Of a DNA stretch of 64,000 nt, positions 31,440-45,180 are shown piece by piece. The position numbers were made by a program, and so were the translations under genes. The stretch's first letter is position 1, and each line of letters starts with the position of its first letter. Source of the DNA: Sweltsa coloradensis (Eukaryota; Arthropoda; Insecta; Plecoptera; Chloroperlidae); assembly GCA_024449915.1 (NCBI GenBank), contig JAMZAV010000640.1, forward strand, positions 429,431 to 493,430. Direction: 5' to 3'. The notes under the pieces were generated by a model, which saw nothing but the letters and a program-made list of their open reading frames with translations, had not been told where the DNA came from and ran no database searches.

Positions 31440-32735
31440 AGGGAAAACGCTAAAGTCCCGCCGTTTTGTTGGATGAGCGTAATTATTGATGCGTTAAGCT
31501 GCTATATGTTATGTGGATTTTCTGTTGTTCTGTGAAAAAATCATTACGTCGAATTTTTTTAAAAATAAAAATAAATAAAATTAAAAATTAACTTAAATTT
31601 TGTAGGCCTAAATTTTAATTAATGGTAATTTAAAAAAAGAAAAAGATCGTAAAATTGCAATTTCATAAAAATAATTATGCGATTGCGCTCAAATTTAACA
31701 CGAATATTTTAATTCATAAAATTAAAATTCTGTGAAAAAATCATTACAATAGGATAAATAAAGCATGTAGGTGAAAAAGTCAAAAAAACTGTTTTAAAAA
31801 AGAAAAAAATCTTTAAAAATTTTGTTTTTCCATGACAGATAATTTTTCGTTTGGCGTTTCAAATTCACACGAACATCTTAATCAAAAAAATTAAGGTTCG
31901 GGGTAAAAAAAATCATTAAAATCGGATAAAGCATCACTACGTATATCACAGCCCCAAATCCGAATAAACTGAATTCGGTTTGAGTTCAATTCGGTTTGAC
32001 TTGAAGTGTATATCACGGACATTCGAAACGACTTCCTCAATCCTATTTCGATTCGAATTGAAGTTGTTGTTGTGGCAGTTTAAAATAGATGCTACAAGAT
32101 TCTACGAATAACACTTGAAAATAACTGTACTTGTATCTCTACTATAGCTACGTAAATAAAAAACCTAATGTCTTCATAAAGCCTCCAAGACGCCATTTAT
32201 TGAAACATGTAATAAACACCGCCTGCCTAATAATGGTTCACCAAAATCTATCTCTAAGGCAGTTTTGAATCCGTTTGAATGCGTATTGAACTGTATATCA
32301 AGCAATTTATCATGTCAGTCCACTTTGGAAAGTGGATTGACTTCCCAAAGCGAATCGAGTGTGTATATCAAGAGACTCAAACCGAAATTGAAACTTTGAA
32401 CCGACTTGAGTCAATTCGGGATTGAGTGCTGTGATATACGTAAGCCTAGTGCATGTAGCCCTAGGTGAACAAGTCGAAGTTTTTTTTTTAAAATCGAAAA
32501 AAATCGTTAAAATTGCGATTTTCATGAAAAAATAATTGCCCGATTGCGCTCAAAAACGTTTGGCAGTTCTAAGTTTAGAGATTTCGAAGGCCTCCAGAAA
32601 ATTTCATTGCAATTGGAGTATCGGTTAAACGGAATCGTGTGACAAACACAAAATAATACAAAAAAAAAAAGGGAAAAAAAAAAAATTCCCGGGTTTTTTT
32701 CCCAGGGTAGTGAAAAGGAATCTGCTTCGCTCATC
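31440..32735. mobile_element. Repeat family ending GCTTCGCTCATCC, copy 1, with nested TIR element
   Basis: It starts GGAAAACGCTAAAGTCCCGC and TTGGATGAGCG and ends CTGCTTCGCTCATCCAA. The same boundary words appear at 60890-59742 (inverted) and partly at 51420-52235 and 34840. The interior is AT-rich with TTAAAA/AAAAATC runs. The TIR element at 31940-32440 is inserted in it. No coding capacity. Confidence 0.6.
31940..32440. mobile_element. TA-flanked TIR element
   Basis: The ends CGTATATCACAGC and GCTGTGATATACG are flanked by TA. Subterminal CCGAAT/ATTCGG and TCAAACCGAA blocks are partly symmetric. 501 bp, non-coding. Confidence 0.65.
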
Positions 32736-34249
32736 CAATTAGGTGGTAACCTAGGGCCTACTTAGGCCCTAAACAGGGGTTGTGTGATTTCTAAATTTTT
32801 GATTTAATTTAGGCCTAAATTGGATTTTTTTTCATTTAGGGGTAAGTGGGGAAAGTAGGAACACTTTTTCAAAGTTTTAACTTCAAAATCCATTAAAAAA
32901 GTTTGGACTGTTTCCTACATGTTGCATTCATACTTTTCTTTGAAAAGTTGACTTTTTATACCCCACCATGAGTTTTTAACAGTCTATATAAAATTAGACC
33001 TAGGCCATGAACCAAAAAAAAAAAAAAAAAAATTTTTTTTTTGGAAAAATGGTGCACTTGTTCCTACTTACCCAACATATGGGGTAAGTAGGAATACGCC
33101 CATCACTTCCTCTGTGGGATGTATGGGAATATCTGGGTAAGTAGGGACAAACAGCTTTACCGTCCTTGGTGAAAATGAAGCAATATTTTAATTTTTTTCT
33201 AGGTAACTAAGCTAGGATTTACAGGTTTTTTAGCTCAATTGAATTGGCTTTATCTATCCATCCTCTGGCTCTGGGCCAAATTTACCCTGTTGGTGAGATG
33301 GGGAATAAAACTAGCTTAACATTAACGTGCACGAGGTCGCATAGGAACATTTTGATAAGTCGGGGGGGGGGGGGGGGGGGAGGGGGGGGGGCAAATTTAC
33401 AGCAGGTGCAGTTTAGGGTCGAAGGCGAAAAAAAATCACCTAAGCTACCTAGTTTTGTCACATTTAAGCCTAGCTGAAAATAGTCAACTCGGGGATTACC
33501 AAAACTTTGTTATAATAGGATATAGGGCCCACACTAACTAGCTAGTTGATCTCTGAAATTTCAGTTGATTGATGGCCCAACTAAAACATCATCAGTGTAT
33601 TAAAAGTATGTTCTATGCTAGCACAATAACATGTTAGACAGTTTTGGAAATCGCACTAGTAGGCCTAACATAAATTAACAGTTCGAAAACTAAAAACTAA
33701 ACTTCTGCACTCGGACTCTGTAGAGGCTAAAACAAAGTTTACAGAATACTATCTGCAATGCTTAAAAAACTAAAAAATGAAAATGAAGGTTAAATATTTT
33801 GCCCCCCCCCCCCCCCCCCGGCAAAGCTGACCCCCTTTTCCCCCCACCGGTTCCTATCGCCACTGAATGTGCACTGAAATTAGACACTATCTAAACACTT
33901 AGCAAAACAATCTCGTGCCTTAATCCTAGCCTAGTCTTCACAACATTCGATCTGCCCCGTCATTGGCTAGGCATCTAGACTATAGTAGTGACCATATTCC
34001 GTTATTACTGTATTTTAGGTATAAACTGAGGAAACACAGCTAAATTAGTGTCCCGCCCAGCCACCTTGCAAAGCGATGAGCTTTAAAAAAACATGTTTAG
34101 TTTGCAATGGCGCATAATCATTTACACGTTTGCAAGTTCTTTGTTTTGCTTGCCTAGCATTGTAGCTGATGTTTGTCAAGTTATTTTGTTACCTGGTCAT
34201 TGGTATAGTGTTTTCCGTAAAAAACTATATTAATATAGCTTTTATTTCT
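32736..34249. other. Repeat-like non-coding region with G and C homopolymers
   Basis: Contains three direct copies of a GGGTAAGTAGGGA-like motif (32840-33150), a G-run at 33362-33391 with one A, and a C-run at about 33803-33820. No coding support. Confidence 0.6.
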
Positions 34250-34843
34250 ATAGATTTTGGCTATCTATTTAAACTTTTTCTTTTAAAAAGGTGTACTACA
34301 TCACCCAACCTTAATGTCCCTGTTATAATATGAACAGTTGTAGCCCCACCAGTATTGGATCAGATAAGTGGCCCAAATGGCACAGAAAAAAGTATCGCAC
34401 AAAAGAATCAAATAAAACCTATACTTCAAGAGATTCTATGGATTCTGGCTACTTTTCAACTTTTCTTTCAAAAGTACTTAACATCACCATAACCTTAATG
34501 TCCAGTTGATATTGAACGTTGTAGCCGACACCGTTAGGTCAGAAATTAACTGCCAAATGTTTACGAAAATTCGCACTAAAAAATCGAAAAAAATGCATAT
34601 ATAAAAGTACGATATTCATGAGAAATATTTCTTCGATTGTACCAAAAACACAATACACCTCAAGTTCAGAGATGTCAAGGTCCTGTCAAATTTTCATCAA
34701 GATCGGATATGCCCGTACTGCCGGTGGGCTTGGTAGAGAGTAAAAAAACAGAACAAACAAAAAAAAAAAAAAAAAAAACCGAACCAAATTTTTTGGGGGT
34801 CAGTGAAATTGAAGTCTTCGCTTCGCTCATCCAATTGCCACAA
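34250..34843 (+). mobile_element. Repeat family ending GCTTCGCTCATCC, copy 2
   Basis: Contains two direct units (about 34285 and 34460) with CATCACC, ACCTTAATGTCC and GTTGTAGCC. Then comes the conserved GTACGATATTCATGAGAAAT block, an A-run at about 34760, and the terminal GAAGTCTTCGCTTCGCTCAT. Lys-rich open frames here come from the A-run. Confidence 0.65.
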
Positions 34844-37264
34844 GAGTTTATAAATTCTAAAGTCCCTACAATAACACAATAACAGGACAAAAAGATGGAG
34901 GCCTAGGTAGTAGCGGTCTGTGGATTCAAAATAGGCCCTTGTCAATAGGGTAATTCGACTGAAACTTATGTTTGTCACTGGGGGGGTAAAAAAATCATAA
35001 TGTTTTTGCTGTTTATTAAGACAATAGATAAAACACTAGGGTCTGACAAAACCTCATTGGGTACTAGGGGAGGAGTGGGGAGGTTTGTATGCGTGGGAGT
35101 ATGAGCCTAGTGAAGGTATTTAGTCTTTATCAGTTGATATATTATGAAATAAATGTATAGAATAGCAGAATATGCATCTCTGTAACATATCTTCACACAC
35201 TTTTAAAACCAAACAAGATTCAATAATGGGTGACAGCAAAAAGCCTTCCATAGATACACACCTGGGCTAATGATGCTAGAGTATAGTATGTTCCCCTCCT
35301 ATTGCAAAGCAGACTCTGTGCACAGTGTCAAGATCAGACTGAGATAAGATATCATATGAATAGAACCTTACTTAAAATTATAATGTTTAATTATCATTTA
35401 AAACCATGCCATTTGCTTTTGTTAAATTTTAAGATAATTGAAGCAAATTAATCACTAATTCGACTGAGTGAGGTTTGAGATGTATAGTTTCACGAGGGAA
35501 GGTTTGAGCCAGACACGATAAACCTCACATAACAGTGGTAGGCCTATTGCCTTGTTTTCCAAACATATAATGGTTTTTATCTTAAGTAAGCCAAAGGTTA
35601 ACATACTTAGTTATACATACAACAATCTTATCTTTACATTTTCAAGGATACCATTAGCTGCATAAACATCTAGAGAAGAAAAAAAAAACTGATCTAGTAA
35701 AACGTAAAGTTAAAAGTAATGATGATGTGTGGTGTTGAACACTGGAAATGACCAGACACACCAGGACCAGAAGTATGATACACTATGGTTTCAAGAATGT
35801 GCAAGCCAACAATCAAAATTCTGTTATATCCACCCAGGATATCACAAACTAGTCGCACATTTAGCTACTAATACTTGTTGAAAACCAATAACACTATAAA
35901 TCATATGTAGTACTTTGCGGAGACTATCTAACTTTGTTGTAGGCCTAAGCCCATGTGTACTAATTGAAATGTTGGTTCTTTTCTTATGTGATAGAAAAAT
36001 CGTTACAGGGTATAAGAACTGTTTTTTGTTTTTTTCTATTGTAATATTTGCAAGTGACTTCAGCATTTGTTTATTGTGTGTTATTCTCAAAATAATTCTA
36101 ATAACATGGTAAACACCAAAAATCAATAATAATAAAAACATAGTAAACAGTCATCTTAAATACATGTGTCACTTGCCCTAGTCTAAAAACGAATCTCTTA
36201 TATCTATTAGCGATTCAAATTGCAGTTGACTCAAACCTCCCACCCATCCGACTCATACCTCCCACCTGTAGGAGGTTGAGATCATTAAACCTAGAGCTCT
36301 TGATATACAAACTACTAGAGTCATAGCAAAATATAGTCTAAACAAAGAGCTGCAATTTGAGCCAACACCCAACCAGAATTGAAAAAATAAAATAAAAAAA
36401 AAGACTAGAATGTAAAAAGATTACAGCAATCACTAAAGAAAGTTCTCAACCTCTCCACACCTCTCCTCCTATTTCTATTTTTGGCCAAAACTCCTTTTGA
36501 TGGGAAAGCCTTTAAGTCCCTCTTATAGGACTATTAAAATTTAGATGAGGCCTAGGCCTACATTAAAAGGGTTCTGGTAAATAGTAGTCTTATTTTGTTG
36601 CTATTCAGAATCTTTTGTGAAAACATGATGATTGATTTTATTGTGAAACCCCCCCCCCCCCCCACCCCACCCCCCCCAACTGAAGAAGCTCCAAGTAGGC
36701 ATAGGGGGTAGTAGGGGTAAATATGGATACACTTTTAGAACTTGTTATTTGACTTTCTGTTAAAAAGTTGTACATATTTGATTTTGACGATTTTTCTGTT
36801 GTACATTATTCTTGACACTGTTGTTGTGTCGGAATAACTTTGTATGATCATTTTTCTAAAATCATGTAGGCCTATGTAGGAAAAAAAGTCAAATGTAAAT
36901 GTGGTAATTGTCCTATTTACACCCGTCATTTTGGGGTAGGGAAATGGGAACAGACAACACTGTTAGGTCTTAGTTGGTGTGAGGTATATAACAACAAATG
37001 GGGTAAATAGGAAAACAGACTATTGATGTATGATTTCATATAAAAAAAAGAGTAAGTCACAAAATGTTAACAAACTGGTGTGGTGTTAGTAAGAAAGAAC
37101 AATATAGATTATATTAATACGGAGCGAGCGAAGCGCCAACATTTGTGACAAACAATATCTTAGTGTGGTTGTTGTGACAAAAATGATTATATGTTTGTGT
37201 TTATATGAGAACCTTGCAAATGCAACGACACACATAAAATATCAAACAACCCCGGTTCCAAATA
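34844..37264. other. Non-coding region
   Basis: AT-rich. Holds a C-run at about 36650-36679 and further GGGGTAAATAGGAA motifs (36690-37010). No exon recognised, although the upstream untranslated exon of the BTB gene may lie in or beyond it. Confidence 0.5.
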
Positions 37265-40200
37265 AGTAGGTACGGGGTGAACGTATCCAACCAATTTCTC
37301 GGGCTGTGGACTCTTCAAGTTTGCTCGCCAGGCTCCACACCCTCACTCATCTACTTCGATGCTTCTATGCACAGGCACCCTTCTACCAGTTCTCTCCATT
37401 TCTTTCTATCTCCCAGAGTCTTTCTGCATTAATTCTTTCCCATGATTTTCTCCTTTCTTCAATGTTCCATTTTATTGCGTCCATTCCATCTATCTCTTTG
37501 GGCGTCCAACTCTCTTACTCCCCCACCATGGATGTTCAAATTCTCTAGATGGGATTCTATCTTGCATTATCTTCGTACGTGCCCATACCATCGAAGTCGT
37601 TTTCTTTTCCATTTTTATTTCGATACAACATGTGCCACTCCTAGGTTTGTTTCTTATTATTTGACCCTGTGTACCTCACGTCTATTTTTGTTAAGGCATA
37701 CAGAACTCCATTTAAAAATTCATCTGCTGCTTGTAATCTGCACTGTTCTTCTTTTCTCCTATTGTCCATGTCACGGAGCATATGGATATTATTGGAGGAA
37801 ATACATTTTGTACAATCAACACTTCATGCACTGCTGGATGATATTTCTTCTTTCAATAATAGTTTACGTACACTTGGTAAAATTGTCTGCTTAATATAAT
37901 TCTCCTTGATATGGCTAGCATCATTTGCGTTCCTTTGTTAGTATAATTCCGAAGTATTTAATGGCTTCTGCACATGGCCAGCTCTTTCACCCCGTAGTAT
38001 TATCTTCTTTTGATTTGTTTACTTTTCTTTCGTTACTATAATGTTTATCACTCTTTTCAATGATTTTCATGTTAAACTTGCAGTGTTATCCTGTCATTTA
38101 CCATCTATCTACGCCTTCTGTACTTGCTTCATAATGGTCTCTCCCCATCTCATATGTCATCTTGAAATATCATTAGTTTTTAGATGTTTCACTTCTGTGG
38201 TTTGATTCAACTGTTTACGCAGTATGTTATCATAACAACGGGTAAATAATTAGTGTGACATCACATACTTGCCGTAGCCCACGTTTATTTCAACCAGTGA
38301 GTTCTGACCAAATGGTGTTTGAACACAGACTCTTGTTGTGACAGCATTATAGTGCTGTGAATGCTTGTTATGAGACTCTGTTCTACTATACGCATCTTTT
38401 AAGCATTCCCAAGCTTTTAGCTCTTGGGACACTGTCATAGGCTTTTTTCTACATCCAGAATACGCATGACATATTTCTTCGACATCCTTTCCTCACTTTT
38501 TTTCCATTATTTGTTACCTGAGCGCAAATATGAGATTCTAGAGTACTTGAAGCGGCAGCTCTAAACAGAAATATTGTTCCTCTCTCAAACTTGGCTATTC
38601 TACTTGTGCGTAGTCTCGATCTAGTATGTTCTCGTGAAAATCTTTGCACACTGGCTACGCATCAACCGTTATTCCGCATATATATTGTTGTACACTTCTT
38701 CCGTGCCTGCCTTTTCTTAATATGTGGGCCACTATAATTCCTTCCCCCAGTCCATCTCGGTACTTCTTTTTCTTTCACAAGCTGCACTGGTACACTCTCC
38801 ACATCAAAATCTATGGCCTGCATCCCTGGAGCCTTGATCATGCTCCACAACTATTTCATCGCCCCCTTCTCCCGAAGCTTACCATTTTCATGGCTTTACT
38901 GAGCATCAACTACTGGTCCCGGTCATTACGATATTTGTCATTTCCTATTGTCTTCGTCTAATTTCTGTATCTCACTGGTGTTGTTCTGACAGATTCTATT
39001 GTTAGGTCCCCTTCCTGAGTTTGGTTATGGTTTAGTATCAGGTAACCAGGCATCATTGAAGATTAGGATCATTATTGAAATATCGTCTGCCACCATCGTC
39101 TTTCACTGTCTTCTGGCACAGCGTCAGTACACACCTCACCCACTTTTTTCATTCGTTGATTGGCAGCGGCTCTTGTGATTTCTTCTGTTTCTTTGCTTCT
39201 CATGTCCATACAACAATTTTCTTTATTTTGTACAAAGTCCTTCTCTAATTGTCTGCAAATATTTCATTGTATTTTACTTCTTCCATTACTATTTTTGTTA
39301 GCTTCATATTTATACTTTTTGTACTTTTCTTCATTTCTTTAGTCCTGTTTTTATCAGCTTTTTCCTTTTCAGGCTACATTTTTGCGTTTAACAGCTGTCT
39401 TCACTTTCCATCCACCACACAGTTTCCTTTCCTTTCTTATCACCTAGCCCTTCCGCATATTCGTTCAAGCACTACTAATAAAATACTGACTTAACGCTAA
39501 ATATTTCCACTACCTCATCTAGCTGATACAAATCAGTGTTGGAATACTTTCCTCTATCTGTCTGCTAAAGGACAGCCATGTCAGTCTCCTCCTGGTAGTT
39601 CCCATGTTGATTTTGGAATCTCCTCTGGGGATATAGTGTAGCCATGATTTGGAGTCTTTATTGTTCACTCTTATAAGGCTTACAAGTATATCTGTGGTCT
39701 CCATATTCTATAGACACGCGGGGAATTACTTTTACACTTGATATCTTTTGGCCATTTGTAATTATAATAATATAATCAATAACGACTCAGATGAGCATCA
39801 TCCCAGGCGTTACGAGTTATTTGTTGATCTTTTTGTCTTCATTGAACAGCTATTTCGATTCGAAGTCTGCATTCCTGGAACATAAATATCAAGTAGATTT
39901 TCTCTTCCTTGTCCTTGGCATCCTTATACTCCATCGGACCCTAGTACCTCTTCATATCCCCGTTTCATCTGCTACTCCCCTACTTGGCATAAGATTCTAC
40001 CCAATAATTATTACATTTCACTCTCATGTGGATGTCTTCTTTCAATTGTTCAAGCCATTGCTCCTGTTTCCGGCCCACAGCCTAACCCCAACTTGTGGTT
40101 AGCATAGCATGTATGATCTCTAAAGCTAACGTGTTTAATTTGATAAATATGTTTTTAATTTTCAAAACGCTCTGTCACTCTTATTGTCCACTTCATGGAC

Positions 40201-40800
40201 AATGTTTGTTCTTTCCACTTTGGCACTGATGATAAATCCCATCTCCATTTTTGCCTACATTTGTGGCCGACACCTAATTAATGTGTATCCTTCTCTCAGT
40301 GTAGTCACGGTTCACTACTCCATCCATTTAAGTCTCGCGCAGTCCTAATATCTCCAATTTTTCGACATCTTTACTATTTTTTTTTTTTTCATCATACTAA
40401 TTCTTCAATTTTCCCATTTAATGTTAAGAAATATTTAGGGTTCCTTGTTTAATCATTGTAGGGTATGCCTATGTTTGTTGTTATTTATATCTAATTTGTT
40501 ATGTATTTAGTGTCACCCTTGATTCTTTGTCTTTGTCAATTCAGTTGTAGTTCTTATTTTCTTCTTGATCCCACACCCACCTTGTGGTGAAAAATCCTTG
40601 TTTCCTAGATATGAATATCTTTTGTCTTTTGTGTGTTGTGGACTTGGTTTTTTTGTAGGTCTCTGGGTGGTCTTGTCCCTTTCTTGCATTAAGTTGGTTA
40701 TATGTACATCCTTGATTGTGCCCCATTTGTGCTTCCCTTTTCCAGTTTTACTTATTCCCTCCAAGTTTGACATGTCTAGAGAGAAACGTTATATTTCTAT
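37265..40800 (-). mobile_element. Decayed RTE-type non-LTR retrotransposon
   Basis: Read on the minus strand, many frame breaks separate recognisable blocks in the right order. Near 39360-39160 is the Lys-rich spacer after the endonuclease. Near 38930-38660 are the start of the reverse transcriptase (KAMKMVSFG, KAPGMQAIDF) and the GIIVAHILRKGR fragment. Near 38460-38250 are AYSGCRKK, ELKAWECLKDAYSRTES and VQTPFGQNSLVEINVG. Near 37990 is AIKYFGIIL. Near 37600-37390 are RTKIMQDRIPSREFEH, RVGRPKEIDGMDAIKW and RINAERLWE. The plus-strand hydrophobic frames here are shadows. The 5' limit is unclear; similar composition continues to about 42400. Confidence 0.65.
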
Positions 40801-42420
40801 TTCAAAAATATTGTTCATTGATGATAGTGGATTTGCATTACTCCTGTCAAGTGGTAGGCAAGCAACTCATGGTTATATGTGCCCCCTTAACATTCTGGTG
40901 TGTTGTTGTCAATAATTCCCGCACTTGTCCCCATCAATGTTGTAGTTGGGTTTCCGAGGCCCAATCATACTTTCTGCATTACCGTACTTGTAAGGACCAC
41001 TATTGTCAGCTTCTTATTTGTAGCCGTTCCTCGAGTTTTTCGTGTTTTGTAACACTGTCTTTTATTTTAATACACTCGGGAGGTATGAGCTCTAGCTCAC
41101 TATACCCATTGTGTGCACACGAATTTTCCGGGCTGTTCTTCCCATGATAAATTGTATCCTTAATGTCGCAATATACTTGGTAGTTTTGTAGAGATCCTAT
41201 TATTTGTTGTAGAGCTTATGTTTTCTTTGGGAGTTCACACAGTTCACTATTCATAGTCTCCCATCTATGTTGTTCTCAGTTTACCTATCTTCTTTCACTA
41301 CTTTTACTCTTGAACTTGAGCTCTTGCATCCTGTTGTTGATCAGGCCTCCGCTTTAGAATTTCACGTCACCCATACTTGATGTATTTGTGGCGACCGATA
41401 CTGGTTCCTTGTGATGTTTGGTTTTAAATCCGCGTTGTGATCAACTCATTGTCTGGCTTTTGTTGTTTAGGCCCTTGCTTTGGCCAAGTCTACCATAGGT
41501 CTAGGACTTTCTTGGTGCCTAGGTCTTCAGAAGTGAATGTGGATATATCCATTGTCATCCAGCGTGCTGTGGTGAGTCCTTTTTCTTCCTGAATTACTAT
41601 TCAGTCTTGTCGTATCTTCCTCCCACCATTTATTACTTTAATTGGTTATCTACATTTTTTATTCCCTCCTGGTTGCTCTTCTAAGTCCTCTCCAAGAGGT
41701 TCACCTAATATTCATTTGCATTCTTCCCATTTCCTGTTCCAACTGGAATATGTTTTTTCTAGATCTAGCTTTATGTTTTAGAGACCTCTGATAGTGCATT
41801 CTTCCACCACCCATTTCATTCTGTATGTGTATGCAATTGGTTCTAGCCACATCCTGCCTTTCCTTCTTCTCTATCTCACTCATGCTGTTCCATAAGGCTC
41901 CTGTACTTTTTCACTTCAGGAGTGTGAAATACTTTTATCATCCATAACTATTGATCACTAGTGCCATACCCATTTTCCACTTTTCCACTACTAGTCATAC
42001 ACCGGCACATGCCTATTCATTAATGTGGTTCCTCCTCTTCCTGTCATATAGCCTACCAGTTGTCATATAAGAATACACCCACCACATCACGACCAGGCTC
42101 TTCCTGTAGGTTATCTAGGCTTAGACTTTTTACAGTCCACGAATTCTAGGCGAGAAGTCGCTTTCCATTTTCGCTTACAGGTATACTTTCTACCTCAAGT
42201 TTCCTTGACCGTTGTTGTAGGCATATTTCCAACTTTTTTCCAACCCCGGATCTTACTATGCACCCACACCACCCATTCACTTTTCGTTTTCTTCCTATAT
42301 TCCTTTCCTTGACCCCTGCACATTTAAAATGGGACCGCTGAAATGAAGTACACTGCGACTCCCGTTCCTTACTATTTCTTGCATCTCCAAACATGTTGAT
42401 TCTTCCTTTTCACTATTTAA
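40800..42420 (-). other. Probable 5' continuation of the decayed LINE; no clear domain
   Basis: The minus strand has Lys/Arg/Glu-rich short frames (for example 42394-42146 and 41883-41701), similar in composition to the LINE just downstream. I could not identify endonuclease motifs with confidence. No host gene is visible. Confidence 0.3.
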
Positions 42421-43989
42421 AGTGACAACCTTCACCACTAGAATGTCTCACTTTCAGCACTATATCTGTGTTGTTTATCATATTTCAAAAGAATTGTTTA
42501 CAATAGATGTAGGCACCAAAAACACGAAAACACTCCTCAAATGTCAACAATTTTTAAATAATACGCACCAAGTCACACACTTGTCATCTATATGACAGTA
42601 CAAAACTCCCTTCAAATACATATCTGTCACCACCTATCCATACCAATAGAACTAATGGAAATTTCTACAGTCTAAACCAAATATGGTTGTAGTAATAAGT
42701 TCTCCACTCCAAACCATCATTGTGCAGCATTCAGCAACCAGCCTAGGCCTATGGCAGCATAGAATGGAGAACATGGAAGTCCACGCCACACAAATTCACC
42801 TCACGCCCTCAGAATTATCACACCAGATCATTCATTACTTGCTTCACATAAGTTTACACAAACACAAACCTTCCTTATCGAATATTAATGTTTCACTTTA
42901 CTAGCTGTTATATACACCATTTTAAAACATTACAATTATGACGAGCACGTACTACACACATTATTGTACCCAGGCGGTATGGCGGTTGCCATGGTTTGGA
43001 GGGTAAGGTGTGGCTGGAATTGAACTTTTACTAATCAATTTATACAAACTAAGGGAACATAGGGATAATAGGAACGAGACATCTAATCTGAATGGGAACT
43101 GTGAATATGAAGCCAGAGGTGATCATTTTCACAAGTGTCAGGAAGAAATTGAGGAAAAACAGCTGAAAAAATGCGCCTAAATGGAGTCCTCATTTTCACA
43201 ACACCTGGTCAACCACAAGGGTCAAATAGAAATGGGCGTGAAGATCGAGAAATGTTCCCATTTACCCCATTAATATAACCCATAGGTTAACTGTGTTAGT
43301 TCATTTTTACCCACCATTGTTCCTAATTACCCCGAACCAGTGTTCAGCTAACTACCCCCCAAATGGAGGTGTGTATTCGGGAAAATGGGAAACAGGGCTT
43401 AACACATACATGATGGACTGTAAAGATAAGAAATCCAAAACAAATTGTAAAACCATGATTCAATATAGAATTCTGAGGTAACTTTTTATAAGGTCAAATA
43501 TTGTTTCAGGGTAGTTGTAAGGGCCTACTCTTTGGACATAAATTGTTTTTCTTAAAGATTTTTGACTGAACCTACATCAACTTTTTTAAGTGCTTAGCAC
43601 GCAGTTTTATATAATCTTCTCTTCATGTTCCAAGACCTTTTTTTTTTTTTACAAAATTTTTCTCTTTCTCTTGTTAGATGGGGTAATGTGGAAAGTGATC
43701 TTTCTTTTTTTATAAAAAAAAAAACAACTTTTGTTTTTTTATTTAAAAAAAAAACCAAAGTGTTAAAACATCAGAAAAAGACTATTAAATTAACAATCAG
43801 AGATTACGACACTGATTTTTTGGATATGTGTGAGAAAAGAAAAAATTAAAACATGGAATATTTTTTGTATTTTTTTTAAAAAGTTCATGTATAGGGTTCA
43901 ATTTTAGGCCTTGTTCATCTATTACTCCCATGTTCCATTTTACCCAATATATCAGACCCCTACCGCTATAAGGCCACACGGCACTCCCT
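42421..43989. other. Non-coding region with GGGGTAAATAGGAA-like motifs
   Basis: Motifs of the GGGTAAATGGGAAC type and their inverse occur at 43050-43340. T- and A-runs occupy 43635-43760. The Lys/Phe frames are compositional. Confidence 0.5.
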
Positions 43990-45180
43990 ACAGTAAGGAC
44001 AAGCTGAAACTAGGCTATATCCTCATTTCATTCTCATTCACGTCCCTTATGGGCTGGTGATTCTCTTTGCGGACGACACGAGTGTGATAATTAGAGCTCT
44101 AAGTACCGGTAGTACCGGTATAGGCCTGGAAGCTAAATTCCTAGAAATTCTCCAGGCACTAATTGAGTGGTTTGGGGCCCAAATAAATTTAAAACTTAAT
44201 TGTGCCAAAACTCAGATTCTATCTTTTCAAACAAAGGGAGATCTTCTGCAGGACCCTTTTTAATTATGAGGGAGAAAGTCTCACACCAGTGGAGCATGCA
44301 GCATTCCTTGGACTGGTGTTGGATACAAGCTAAAATGGGCTGAAATGTGAATAAGATGTGTGGCAGCAGGTTGAGCACTTCTTGCTTTGTTCTGAGTAAT
44401 GTGAAAAAGCGTTGTAACCCACATGTGGCCAAATAGGGGATATTTTTCATTCTGCCAATCGATAATTCAATACGGTAGGTATTATGTTTTGGGGTAATGC
44501 AACTAGTGTAACATCAGTTTTTTCGACTGCAGAAGAGAGCTGTAAGAATTATTGCCCACCTGCATCATAGAGCATCATGTAAAAAACGCGTTCAGGTCAC
44601 AGGGAAAAACTGACAGTAGCATGCCTTTATATCCTCGAAATTGCAAACTTTGTGAGTGAAAATCCTCAATACTTCCCAAGAAATGAAAGCTTTCATGATC
44701 ACAATACAAGGCAAAAGAGGAACCTGCACCTGCATAAGGTGACTTAAAATAAGTATGAATGATCCTATTCAAGCAGGTATAAAAGTAGGCCTATATAACC
44801 ATCTGCCTGAAGGGCACAAAGCCAACATTGGGAGAAGTCCTTTAAAGGGGAGGTTAAGGCATGGTTGCTGGATAAAGAATTCTACTCATTGTCAGAATTC
44901 TACAGCTGGGGGGCCCACTGAACATTGGCCTTAAGTCTCTGGCTGGTATCAACCTTTAATCTGTAATAGTGATCTTGTATTTTTGTACTATTGTAAATAT
45001 TCCCCTCTGTATTATTTTATCCTTCTATAATCTGTTGTAGTAATGTAGGCCTACAGTAGACATTTATTGAATATGCCTCTCTGTATTATTTTAACCTTTT
45101 TTAATCTGTAGTAGAAATGTAGGTACATAGGTAGTCATTTATTGATATTGTACTTTTTAAATTTTAAAATTTTTTTAGGC
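43990..45180 (+). mobile_element. Non-LTR retrotransposon 3' fragment (jockey/CR1-like)
   Basis: It begins in the reverse transcriptase with MILFADDTSVIIRAL (the FADD catalytic motif) and an EWFGAQINLKLNCAKTQIL block. Broken frames follow, with AAFLGLVLD, IMFWGNATS and a final Lys-rich region. The 3' part has duplicated CTCTGTATTATTTTA sequence. Frameshifts and stops show it is dead. Confidence 0.75.

Noticed and set aside
34637..34978. Lys-rich or Phe-rich frames on both strands
   Set aside because: Driven by an A/T homopolymer in a dispersed repeat that recurs at 52140 and 59810.
39060..39100. A VADDISIMI reading that looks like a reverse-transcriptase YADD motif on the minus strand
   Set aside because: It lies upstream of the LINE's start-of-RT blocks in element order, so it cannot be its catalytic motif; probably coincidence.
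37306..41147. Several plus-strand frames of 80-150 residues rich in Phe/Leu/Ser
   Set aside because: They are antisense to a decayed LINE read on the minus strand and have no domain of their own.
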